Below, piece by piece: positions 1-7,516 of a stretch of 23,485 bases of DNA. The stretch covers positions 1 through 23,485 of the forward strand of contig DAOTHZ010000030.1 of NCBI GenBank assembly GCA_035447945.1, read 5' to 3'. Below the pieces are notes generated by a model. That model was given only the letters and a program-made list of their open reading frames with translations. It did not search any database and was not told the DNA's origin. The stretch comes from Syntrophomonas_B sp035447945 (lineage in GTDB: Bacteria > Bacillota > Syntrophomonadia > Syntrophomonadales > Syntrophomonadaceae). The position numbers were made by a program, and so were the translations under genes. How positions within the stretch are numbered: the first letter of the stretch is position 1; each line of letters opens with the position of its first letter.

Positions 1-183
1 TCACACAGTGATTTGGGCAAATGTTCGTGAATGCTTCTGATGAAATTATCCGTTTGAATGTTTAGACTAAAATAAAATTAAGTCAAAATGTCTGTATTTA
101 TGTTTGGATTTACCAAAAATGGTCAACAGTCAAAAGTTAAAAGTGTATTCACAACAGGTAAGAATGAAGAAGGGGGAGACAAA

Positions 184-1869
184 ATGAGTAACGAAGAAAA
201 ACAGAATGGACTATCTCGCAGGACATTTATCAAAGGGGCGGCAGTGAGCTCGGTTATGCTTGGTTCAGCTGGCGCCCTGATCGGCTGCGGCAAGGAAGAA
301 GAAGCACCCGCACCGAAAGAACCCAATACAGAGAGTGCCATCCCAAGTTTTTTGAAAAAACCGGATGCCATTCCAGATGCTGATATCAAGCAAACCGTTG
401 CGGCTGATGTCGTTGTCATCGGTGCCGGTATGTCAGGATTATGTGCGGCCATGGCCGCCGCTGAGGAAGGGGCCAAGGTTGTTCTGCTGGAAAAAACCGA
501 CCGGGTACATTTCCGCGGCAACGATTATGGCGCCATTGGTTCCAAGATGCAAAAGCAAATCAACAATGAAATCAATAAAATGGAAGCAGTCCAGGAAATC
601 ATGCGCTACAATGCTTACAAAGCCAACCAGCGGGTAGTTTCCCTGTGGGCGGATAACAGTGGTATGGTAGCCGACTGGATCATGGGCAAGGCCGAGGGCT
701 ATGGCTGCAAGCCCAAGCCGGTACCCCTGGATGAAACCGTAACCCCGGGTACGACCATAAAAGGGTTCCCCACCCTGAGCTTCAGAATGGACCCAAGTGA
801 AGCAGCGATTAATGATGCTCCCAAAGGAACCGATCCTTGGACAGCTTCAATGCGTTATGCGCTGAAAAAAGGCTGTGAAGACGCAGGTGTTCAATTCCAT
901 TACAAGATGCCGGCTGTTCAGTTGGTGCGTCAGGACAAGGGACGGGTTACTGCCGTGATTGCGGGAGAAAAAGGCAATTATACCAAATTTGAAGGAAAAA
1001 AAGGAATCATCGTTTGTTCCGGTGACTACAATGCCAACAAGGAAATGCGTGAATATTATATTCCTTCCACCAAATACATCGATGCTAATATGTATGAGAT
1101 GGTAGACGGAAAACAAAATACCGGCGATGGTCAGTTGATGGGGATGTGGGTCGGTGCTGCCATCGATGAATTCCCGCATGCCCCCATGTATTTCGACTTT
1201 GCCGTACCGGGGGCTCCGATTCTGGCCGATGCCTTGATGCGTCAGCCCTGGCTGAATGTTAATGTGCGCGGTTTTCGTTATTGCAACGAAGAACTGCCTT
1301 ATGCCTATCTCTGCAACGCCGAACGCCAGCAGCCGGAACAGGCCAGATGGGCGATTTGGGATGCCAAATGGCCGGAAGAAGCACCGTCCTTTAAACTGGT
1401 CGCCTGCAAGGATATGCGCACCAACTTCCACAATCCCGAAAGCGTAAAGGCGTATGTTGAAAAGGGTTATATCAGAAGTGCCGATACCCTGGAAGCCCTG
1501 GCTGACATGATCAAGGTTCCCAAGGACAATTTCATGAAGACCGTGGCCCGCTACAACGAACTGGCCAAGCTGGGTGAAGACATTGATTACGGCAAACGGG
1601 CTGCTTGTTTGACCACGATTGAGAAACCTACTTTCTATGCCGCTCCGTTGGGTACCGCCTTGCTGGTTACCTTGGGTGGATTGCAGGTCAATGAACAGCT
1701 GCAGGTCTTGGACGAAGAAAAGAGTGTCATCCCAGGTCTTTATGCCGCCGGTAATGCCTCCGGCAGCTATTATTCCAATGACTATTGCGTAAACCTCCCT
1801 GGCAACAGCCATGGCCGCGCGTATACTTTCGGTTACCTGGCCGGCAAGAACATCGTCAAGCTCGGCTAG
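184..1869 (+). CDS. Tat-exported FAD-dependent reductase lipoprotein (fumarate/urocanate reductase-like)
   Basis: This is a 561-residue flavoprotein of the fumarate reductase/KstD-like FAD family. The N-terminus carries a twin-arginine signal (SRRTFIKG, residues 11-18), a hydrophobic stretch and a lipobox ending in Cys35 (ALIGC), so it is probably folded in the cytoplasm, exported by Tat and lipid-anchored outside. The FAD-binding GAGMSG motif is at residues 80-85, and the C-terminal part has the family's TLGGLQVN and IPGLYAAGNASG segments. I see no heme-binding CxxCH, so electrons must come from a partner that is not in this window. The start at 184 is chosen because GGGGGAGA lies seven bases upstream; an in-frame ATG at 88 has no ribosome site and would bury the signal peptide. 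Family knowledge suggests reduction of a C=C bond in an organic acceptor; the substrate is unknown. It lies convergent with a sigma-54 activator. No clear promoter is visible in bases 1-183. Confidence 0.85.
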   Translation: MSNEEKQNGLSRRTFIKGAAVSSVMLGSAGALIGCGKEEEAPAPKEPNTESAIPSFLKKPDAIPDADIKQTVAADVVVIGAGMSGLCAAMAAAEEGAKVVLLEKTDRVHFRGNDYGAIGSKMQKQINNEINKMEAVQEIMRYNAYKANQRVVSLWADNSGMVADWIMGKAEGYGCKPKPVPLDETVTPGTTIKGFPTLSFRMDPSEAAINDAPKGTDPWTASMRYALKKGCEDAGVQFHYKMPAVQLVRQDKGRVTAVIAGEKGNYTKFEGKKGIIVCSGDYNANKEMREYYIPSTKYIDANMYEMVDGKQNTGDGQLMGMWVGAAIDEFPHAPMYFDFAVPGAPILADALMRQPWLNVNVRGFRYCNEELPYAYLCNAERQQPEQARWAIWDAKWPEEAPSFKLVACKDMRTNFHNPESVKAYVEKGYIRSADTLEALADMIKVPKDNFMKTVARYNELAKLGEDIDYGKRAACLTTIEKPTFYAAPLGTALLVTLGGLQVNEQLQVLDEEKSVIPGLYAAGNASGSYYSNDYCVNLPGNSHGRAYTFGYLAGKNIVKLG

Positions 1870-1904
1870 AAGATATTCCCCCCTCCCCATCAATAACCAA
1901 AACA

Positions 1905-1936
1905 CTGAGAGGCTGTCCTGCGGGACAGCCTCTCAG
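1905..1936. terminator. Convergent-gene hairpin terminator
   Basis: A perfect 14 bp stem (arms 1905-1918 and 1923-1936) with a TGCG loop lies between the flavoprotein and the sigma-54 activator, which converge here. On the minus strand it is followed by TGTTTTGGTTATT, so it fits best as the terminator of the activator gene. The plus-strand side has no T run directly after the stem, but the hairpin probably also limits read-through from the flavoprotein gene. Confidence 0.75.
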
Positions 1937-1957
1937 AGCATATGAAGGTTATTGCCT

Positions 1958-3994
1958 CTATTTTACTAATTGATATTCCTTGATTTTGCGATACAGAGTA
2001 GCCCGACTCATTTTCAGCAAATGGGCGGCTTCAGATATATTGTGATTGCATTGCAGTAAAGCCTCTTTAATGAAGATTTTTTCCACTTCCTTCATTGACA
2101 GATGATTGACCGGGACATGGGGCTTTCTTTGTTTTGCATGAAAAGCGGCCAGAGAGGCTTTGATATCCTCTGGCAGGTGACTCGTTTCAATCAAGCTGCC
2201 GTTGCTAACATTTAGCGCATAAAGGACAGCGTTTTCCAATTGCCTGACATTACCGGGCCAGGCATAATTTAACAGTGCAATCAGCAGTTCATCGCTGAAT
2301 TCCGGCGCCTTAATCCTTTGCTTTTGGGCAATTATACTGATAAAATAACGTGCCAGCAGCACGATGTCTTCACCTCGCTGACGCAAAGGCGGGATGTTGA
2401 TTTGTAAAACCTTGAGACGATATAAGAGATCCTTGCGAAACAGATCTTTTTCCACCAGATCATCCAGATCACGGTTGGTGGCTGTAATTAGACGGAAATC
2501 GACAGGTACATACTGACTGGCGCCAATCCGCATGACCCTCTTTTCATCCAGCACCCGCAATAAAACCGGCTGCAGTTCCAGCGGCATATCACCGATTTCA
2601 TCCAGAAACAGGGTGCCTTGGTCAGCCAGCTCGATTTTGCCCGGACGACCTTGTTTTTCAGCGCCGGTAAATGAACCGCCGGCATAGCCAAACAACTCGC
2701 TCTCGATCAGCGTGCTGGGAATGGCGGCGCAGTTAACCGCTACGAAAGGCCCATTGGGTCGGCTATCTTTATGGATGGCATGGGCAAACATCTCTTTGCC
2801 GGTGCCGCTTTCACCCTGTAGCAGAATATTGGCTTCCAGCCCGGAAAACTTTTGGGACAAATCAATGCAGTGCTTGATTCCTTCCGAGTCGCCAATAATT
2901 TTGGTAAAATCATAGCGAGCCTCAAGCGTAGTGGCAGGTACCGCATTTTTTTTGGCTTGCGCAAATTTTTTAAACGTTACCATACAGCCCAGATGCTGGC
3001 CGACCGAATCGGCAATCTGCTGGGCAGAGAGGAGATGTATCGTCTGGTCCCAACGCTCCAAGTGGATCTCGCTGTCATAGACCGGTTTGCCCCCGTTTAA
3101 TACTGACTCTACTGCGGCTTGTTGTCCCAAAATGGTTTTGTATGGCATACCGATTACATCATGTTCCAGCAGTTTATCAAAAAATCCCTGAGCAATGGCA
3201 TTGGCCTGGGTGATGATCCCGCCTTTGTTGATCATCAAAACACCGATGTCCGTCGAATTCATGGTCACATCCAGCAGTTCTTTGTTAAACAGCAGTTGAA
3301 TATCTCTTTGGATGGCCCAGGCCATGGATACGGCCAGTCCGAGAGAGTGGGCATTTTGCTGATGAAAACTGGGACTGACGATGGAAAGAGTGCCGGTCAG
3401 ATTTTGATTGCCATCGAAAATCGGCGCGGCAGAGCAGAAAATATTATCATATTTTTCACAATAATGCTCCGGCCCGCAGATCTGCATGGGAATCTCATGG
3501 ATTAGCGATATGGCATGGGCGCAGGTGCCGACGGTGGACTCATTCCAGATGGAACCGGGAACCAGCTTGAAGCGCTTGTTTTGATCCTCCAATTTCCGGT
3601 TTCCCTCCAATACGCGCAACATGCAGCCTTGTTCATCACTGAGCAAAATAATGCACTGTGAATCGGCCAGCATGGAAGCCAACTGGTGAATAAAGGGTTC
3701 AGATGAGTCCAACAGGGTGGCTTTTTCCTGACAGCGCTGCTGTAGCACTTTGCCCTTCAGGGCAGGAGCGTAATTGTATTCAAAGACGTTTAGACCATTG
3801 TCAAATGAACGTATCCAGGAATCAACCACTTCGGGCCTTATTAGGTGAATTTCCTGTTTATCTATGCGCTTGTTGATTACGTCAAGCTTCAGTTTTTTAA
3901 TTTGGTTGATTAGATCGATGTCTTCGGAATCGTAATTATTGCCCAGTACCCCGCGATTACGGATCATAGGACTTAATGCGTTTTCCAGTTTCAT
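1958..3994 (-). CDS. Sigma-54-dependent transcriptional activator, AcoR type (GAF-PAS-AAA+-Fis)
   Basis: This 678-residue protein is an enhancer-binding activator of RNA polymerase with sigma-54. The N-terminal part has the AcoR-like RPEVVDSWIRS segment (53-63) and a GAF-type sensor region (about 85-235). A PAS-like region covers about 240-345. The AAA+ domain has Walker A GESGTGKE (394-401), a loop-1 GSFTGA (440-445) in place of the usual GAFTGA, Walker B TLFLDEIGD (461-469) and arginine-finger context around LLYRL (523-527). A Fis-type helix-turn-helix closes the protein (about 650-672). The start is supported by GGGAGGA upstream on the minus strand. The gene is divergent from a CdaR/PucR-type regulator that has a -24/-12 promoter, its most obvious target. 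AcoR relatives sense small metabolites such as acetoin; the ligand here is unknown. Confidence 0.9.
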   Translation of the reverse strand: MKLENALSPMIRNRGVLGNNYDSEDIDLINQIKKLKLDVINKRIDKQEIHLIRPEVVDSWIRSFDNGLNVFEYNYAPALKGKVLQQRCQEKATLLDSSEPFIHQLASMLADSQCIILLSDEQGCMLRVLEGNRKLEDQNKRFKLVPGSIWNESTVGTCAHAISLIHEIPMQICGPEHYCEKYDNIFCSAAPIFDGNQNLTGTLSIVSPSFHQQNAHSLGLAVSMAWAIQRDIQLLFNKELLDVTMNSTDIGVLMINKGGIITQANAIAQGFFDKLLEHDVIGMPYKTILGQQAAVESVLNGGKPVYDSEIHLERWDQTIHLLSAQQIADSVGQHLGCMVTFKKFAQAKKNAVPATTLEARYDFTKIIGDSEGIKHCIDLSQKFSGLEANILLQGESGTGKEMFAHAIHKDSRPNGPFVAVNCAAIPSTLIESELFGYAGGSFTGAEKQGRPGKIELADQGTLFLDEIGDMPLELQPVLLRVLDEKRVMRIGASQYVPVDFRLITATNRDLDDLVEKDLFRKDLLYRLKVLQINIPPLRQRGEDIVLLARYFISIIAQKQRIKAPEFSDELLIALLNYAWPGNVRQLENAVLYALNVSNGSLIETSHLPEDIKASLAAFHAKQRKPHVPVNHLSMKEVEKIFIKEALLQCNHNISEAAHLLKMSRATLYRKIKEYQLVK

Positions 3995-4066
3995 AGCAAA
4001 TCCTCCCGGTTAGCTTGCAGTATGATTTTAATAGCTGAGCCAAACGATGCTTCACGATGTGGTTTA

Positions 4067-4095
4067 ATAATCTCATAATAACACAATGCTTGCAA
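4067..4095 (-). promoter_or_regulatory. Possible sigma-A promoter of the sigma-54 activator gene
   Basis: On the minus strand, TTGCAA (4095-4090) and GATTAT (4072-4067) are separated by 17 bases and lie about 70 bases upstream of the activator's start codon. Both hexamers match the consensus at four positions, so this is a plausible but unproven promoter. The surrounding gap also holds TCTCATA (4071-4077) and TATGAGA (4121-4127), an inverted pair 43 bases apart that could be regulator half-sites. That last idea is weak. Confidence 0.3.
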
Positions 4096-4191
4096 ATGGT
4101 ATTTGAGAAATATGTATTAATATGAGACGGAGCTTGGAAAGATAGATTGCAGGAAGCCCATCAGGCGGCTAAAACTCGGGTCCATATCGGC

Positions 4192-4208
4192 TTGGCACAA
4201 GAATTGCG
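4192..4208 (+). promoter_or_regulatory. Sigma-54 (-24/-12) promoter
   Basis: TTGGCACAAGAATTGCG matches the sigma-54 consensus TTGGCACG-N4-TTGC almost completely, with the invariant GG (4194-4195) and GC (4206-4207) exactly 12 bases apart. Transcription would start near 4219, about 26 bases before the ATG at 4245. It reads into the CdaR/PucR-type regulator gene and lies next to a divergent sigma-54 activator gene, the usual local arrangement for an activator and its target. Confidence 0.8.
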
Positions 4209-4244
4209 TATTAAATAAATGAGAAATACAGGGAGGGTGGTATT

Positions 4245-5468
4245 ATGGTAACAGCCATCAAGAGCAGTGAAATGTTAATTGAAGGGGTTCTGGATAATGG
4301 CCTGGTGTTTATCGGCGAGTATCTGGAGAGCATTCTTCGGCATACCATTCTCATTGCTGATCAGAACGGAAAGATTTACTTTCCGGAAAGCAATCAGCAT
4401 ATGCTCGATTTGGATAGCTCCTTTGTTGGTATTTCTGCGGAGATGGTGACGAGGGAGTCCTTCTACTGTGAGGAAAGCCATCATTTGTATTACTGTGTGG
4501 AGACCAAACATCAGCGTGCCTATGTGATTGTGAAAGACTTGAACACGGAGTGGGTGCCACGTATTCTGGAAATCCTGAGAGAGAGCAGACTGCCCATCAA
4601 GTGTTATTTCTCAAAAATAAACAAAAGCAAGGAAATGTTTACTGCAGAATTAAAGGATTATTTGTTTGGTGCCGGTCAGGCAGATATTCGGGATATTCTG
4701 TATTTATGTGATAGCGAACTGGATTTACAGCGACCTTATTTTGCCTTGCTGCTGTGTGCAGAAGAGGGTTGTTTAAAAACAGATCCGGAAATCATTCATT
4801 CTTATGTCTGCGAACACCTTCGTCAGGAAAAATGTAAAACCATCTCGGTTTATCATGACCATCAGTGGGTTTTTATGATTCCTGCGCAGATAAAAGACGA
4901 TTGCCGAATCAATGAAATGGAAAATGAGTTTGATTTAAATGCTTTAAAAAGAGCTATTGAAAATAAGTTTAAAATTTCTGCTTCGATGGGTGTCGGACAA
5001 GTATATGCGCTGTCCAGTCTCCGTAAGAGTTTTCGTGAAGCACGCATGACCATGATCCTCAATCATTTGACCGGATTGCAAAGTTTTATTCAGAAGTTCT
5101 CTGATTTGGGGATTTACAGACCGATTTTTTCCCAGGAAATGAATCATATTTATAAATACTGCAGTTGTACACTGGGAAAACTGATGGAACATGACTGTAA
5201 ATATGATGGTGAACTGCTGCCAACTTTACGAAAACTGCTCGATACCTGTGGCAACAACAAAGCCACTGCCGATCAGTTGTTTATTCATGTCAATACCCTC
5301 TACTATCGCATCAATAAAATTGAACAGATCCTGGACATGGATCTTTCCAAAATGCATGCCCGGGCGGAATTATATACTGCGATCAAAGTATGGGATACGC
5401 TGCAGGTTTTGAATGGCAAGGAGGAAATGACAGATACTCTCCCGGCCATACTGGCAATGCAGGCATAA
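4245..5468 (+). CDS. CdaR/PucR-type helix-turn-helix transcriptional regulator
   Basis: This 407-residue protein has the layout of CdaR/PucR regulators. A variable N-terminal sensor region covers about 1-130, and a central GGDEF-like fold with the typical ISASMGVGQVYALSSLRKSFREA pattern lies around 240-270. The C-terminal PucR-type helix-turn-helix is at about 336-364 (NNKATADQLFIHVNTLYYRI). Family members control use of sugar acids, purines or amino acids; nothing here identifies the ligand. The ATG is preceded by GGGAGGGTGG. The upstream -24/-12 promoter suggests that the neighbouring sigma-54 activator controls its expression. It is not clustered with catabolic genes in this window, so possible targets are itself or the nearby flavoprotein gene. 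The gap after it (5469-5635) holds only a 12 bp palindrome (GAAAACGTTTTC) and the possible miaB promoter. Confidence 0.85.
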   Translation: MVTAIKSSEMLIEGVLDNGLVFIGEYLESILRHTILIADQNGKIYFPESNQHMLDLDSSFVGISAEMVTRESFYCEESHHLYYCVETKHQRAYVIVKDLNTEWVPRILEILRESRLPIKCYFSKINKSKEMFTAELKDYLFGAGQADIRDILYLCDSELDLQRPYFALLLCAEEGCLKTDPEIIHSYVCEHLRQEKCKTISVYHDHQWVFMIPAQIKDDCRINEMENEFDLNALKRAIENKFKISASMGVGQVYALSSLRKSFREARMTMILNHLTGLQSFIQKFSDLGIYRPIFSQEMNHIYKYCSCTLGKLMEHDCKYDGELLPTLRKLLDTCGNNKATADQLFIHVNTLYYRINKIEQILDMDLSKMHARAELYTAIKVWDTLQVLNGKEEMTDTLPAILAMQA

Positions 5469-5604
5469 GCTGTCCTTGCTGACAGACAGGAAAACGTTTT
5501 CTGGTGTTAGCGCTGTCCTTCATCAACCCCTCGCCGTAAATCAATCCTTATAGACAATATGAGCTGTTTTGCCGGTGCAAAATAGCTATTTTTTTATAAA
5601 TCAG

Positions 5605-5610
5605 TATAAT
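5605..5610 (+). promoter_or_regulatory. Candidate -10 element upstream of miaB
   Basis: A perfect TATAAT lies 26 bases before the miaB start codon, between an A/T-rich tract and the ribosome site AAGGAGG. No good -35 hexamer sits at 16-18 bases, so the assignment rests on the -10 alone. Confidence 0.35.
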
Positions 5611-5635
5611 ATAAAAGGCAAGGAGGTTATCACCT

Positions 5636-6976
5636 ATGAAGCATGATCAGGCCCCGCCGAGGGGCTATCATATATTGACTTATGGCTGTCAGATGAATAG
5701 CCGCGATTCGGAGATTATCAGTGGTTTGCTGGAGCAGGCAGGGTACTGCGAGGTTCCTTTGGAAGCGGCGGATCTGGTTGTCTTCAACACCTGTAGTGTG
5801 CGTCATTCGGCGGAGAACAAGGTGTATGGCAAGCTGGGTGAAGTCAATAAAATCAAGCGCAGCAAACCCGGCCTGCGGATCGCATTTGGAGGTTGCATGG
5901 CACAATTGCCGGAAGTCGTTAAGCGGCTGAAGCGCCAAGGGGTGGATGTTGTATTTGGGACCCATAATTTGCACCAGTTGCCGATATTGCTGGAAAGAAT
6001 CGATGCCGGTGAAAAATCCGTTATCGAAGTCTGGGAGCAGCATGGAGAAATTATTGAAGATTTACCTTCCAAGCGAAAAAAAAGTGTCAGTGCCTTTGTC
6101 AATATCATGTATGGCTGCAATAATTTTTGCAGTTATTGCATCGTCCCGTATACCCGGGGTCGGGAACGCAGCCGCAAGGCCCGGGATATTATTTGGGAAT
6201 TGGAGAAAATGGTCGGCGAGGGCGTCAAAGAAGTTACCCTGCTGGGACAAAATGTGAATTCCTACGGGCAAGGTGGCGACGAGAGCTTGGATTTTGCCAG
6301 TCTGCTGCAAATGGCTGACAAAGTTGAGGGTTTGCAGCGGATTCGGTTTATGACCTCCCATCCCAAGGATATGTCGGATGCCTTAATCGATACGATTGCT
6401 GCTGGAGAAAAACTTTGTGAACATATTCATGTGCCGCTGCAGGCGGGCAGCAACCAGGTATTGAAACGAATGAACCGAGGCTATACGCGTGAATCCTATC
6501 TGGAATTGATCAACAAAATGCGGGCGCGTATTCCGGGGGTGGCCATTACTTCAGATTTGATCGTGGGTTTTCCCGGTGAGAGTGAAGCGGATTTTGATGA
6601 TACCTTGGAAATGGTTGAGCGGGTTCGTTTTGACGCTGCCTTTACCTTTATGTATTCAGTTCGAACCGGTACACGGGCCGCTTCTTTCAATGATCAAATT
6701 GAATTGGCGGTCAAGCAGAACCGTTTGCTGCGGCTCAACCAGCAGCAATATGATATCGCTCTGCAAAAAAATCAGGCCCTGGAAGGCAGGGTAATGGAAA
6801 TCCTGGTGGATGGCCCCAGCAAGACCAATCCTGATCGACTGACGGGCAGAACCCGGACCAATCTGATTGTAATATTTTCTGGTCCAAATGATTTAATTGG
6901 CCAACTCATTAATGTTAAAATAACAACAGGCAAAACATTTTCTGTTTTTGGTGAACTACCGGCGGAAACCAGCTGA
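5636..6976 (+). CDS. miaB: tRNA-2-methylthio-N6-dimethylallyladenosine synthase MiaB
   Basis: MiaB is a radical-SAM methylthiotransferase that adds the 2-methylthio group to i6A37 of tRNAs reading U-starting codons. The 446-residue protein has the three N-terminal cluster cysteines Cys18, Cys53 and Cys87 (YGCQMN, NTCSVR, GGCMAQ). The radical-SAM triad is YGCNNFCSYC with Cys161, Cys165 and Cys168. A C-terminal TRAM-like region follows. An excellent ribosome site, AAGGAGG, precedes the ATG. MiaA, which makes the i6A substrate, is encoded about 9 kb downstream in the same orientation. The gene after it is ricA/ymcA-like, as in Bacillus subtilis. An 8 bp inverted repeat (6960-6967 and 6983-6990) spans the stop codon; it has no T run. 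Confidence 0.97.
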   Translation: MKHDQAPPRGYHILTYGCQMNSRDSEIISGLLEQAGYCEVPLEAADLVVFNTCSVRHSAENKVYGKLGEVNKIKRSKPGLRIAFGGCMAQLPEVVKRLKRQGVDVVFGTHNLHQLPILLERIDAGEKSVIEVWEQHGEIIEDLPSKRKKSVSAFVNIMYGCNNFCSYCIVPYTRGRERSRKARDIIWELEKMVGEGVKEVTLLGQNVNSYGQGGDESLDFASLLQMADKVEGLQRIRFMTSHPKDMSDALIDTIAAGEKLCEHIHVPLQAGSNQVLKRMNRGYTRESYLELINKMRARIPGVAITSDLIVGFPGESEADFDDTLEMVERVRFDAAFTFMYSVRTGTRAASFNDQIELAVKQNRLLRLNQQQYDIALQKNQALEGRVMEILVDGPSKTNPDRLTGRTRTNLIVIFSGPNDLIGQLINVKITTGKTFSVFGELPAETS

Positions 6977-7043
6977 ACAATGTTCCGCCGCTCCAATGAA
7001 AAGAATCAGATTCGCCCATCAATTTTGAGGAGGAGTAATAAAA

Positions 7044-7433
7044 ATGACCACTGAAGAAATCATCAAAATGGCCTACGAGCTGGGGAATGCGATTGCGCAG
7101 TCCAAAGAAGTCGATGCGTTACGGGAAATGCAGGTTAAACTCGGTGATGATGCTGATGCATTTGGACTGATCATGCGTTATCAGGAAGCGCAAACCCAGA
7201 TGGAGAATAAATTGCAGGACGGCTTGCAGGTAACTGCGGCCGAGGAAAAAAATATTGAGATAATGGAAGAAGAGATTAACAACAATCCGCTGATCCAGGA
7301 GCTGATCAAGGTGCAGGAGAAATTCGACAGTCTCATGCAGGGGGTCTATTTTGCCATGAATCAAGCCATCTCCGGCAGTGACACTTGTTCATCCGGGTGT
7401 GATTCCTGCGGCGGCGGCTGCGGTGTCATGTAA
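7044..7433 (+). CDS. ricA: RicA/YmcA (YlbF family) protein with cysteine-rich tail
   Basis: This 129-residue, mostly helical protein belongs to the YlbF/YmcA family. In B. subtilis, YmcA (RicA), YlbF and YaaT form a complex that carries iron-sulfur clusters, affects RNase Y-dependent mRNA processing and promotes sporulation, competence and biofilm formation. The position directly after miaB is the same as ymcA in B. subtilis and supports RicA rather than YlbF. The glycine-rich C-terminal tail has four cysteines (115, 119, 122 and 126; CSSGCDSCGGGC), which fits cluster or metal binding. GAGGAGG precedes the ATG. No ricF or ricT partner is in the window. RicA and RicF are paralogues, so the symbol rests mainly on gene order. 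Confidence 0.8.
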   Translation: MTTEEIIKMAYELGNAIAQSKEVDALREMQVKLGDDADAFGLIMRYQEAQTQMENKLQDGLQVTAAEEKNIEIMEEEINNNPLIQELIKVQEKFDSLMQGVYFAMNQAISGSDTCSSGCDSCGGGCGVM

Positions 7434-7463
7434 GGAATAATACGCTTACAATCTGCATGCTGG

Positions 7464-7495
7464 AAGGCTTGATCATTTGATCCAAGCCTTTTCTT
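7464..7495 (+). terminator. Hairpin with T-rich tail between ricA-like gene and mutS
   Basis: AAGGCTTGATC and GATCCAAGCCTT pair into an 11 bp stem with one bulged base and an ATTT loop, followed by TTTTCTT. It looks like an intrinsic terminator or attenuator just before the mutS ribosome site, so it may separate or dampen mutS transcription relative to miaB–ricA. Confidence 0.6.
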
Positions 7496-7516
7496 GTAAC
7501 GAGAGGGAGGGTTGGT

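Noticed and set aside
88..183. In-frame ATG at 88 that would extend the flavoprotein by 32 residues
   Set aside because: It has no ribosome site and would place the twin-arginine signal about 45 residues into the protein, whereas the ATG at 184 has GGGGGAGA at ideal spacing.
847..1905. 352-residue frame on the minus strand
   Set aside because: It is antisense to the well-supported flavoprotein gene, has no recognisable domain and its start region lies in the terminator.
5470..5485. CTGTC/GACAG hairpin as terminator of the CdaR/PucR-type gene
   Set aside because: The stem is only 5 bp and no T run follows.
6960..6990. 8 bp inverted repeat across the miaB stop as a terminator
   Set aside because: There is no T run after it and the downstream gene lies in the same direction, so read-through is more likely.
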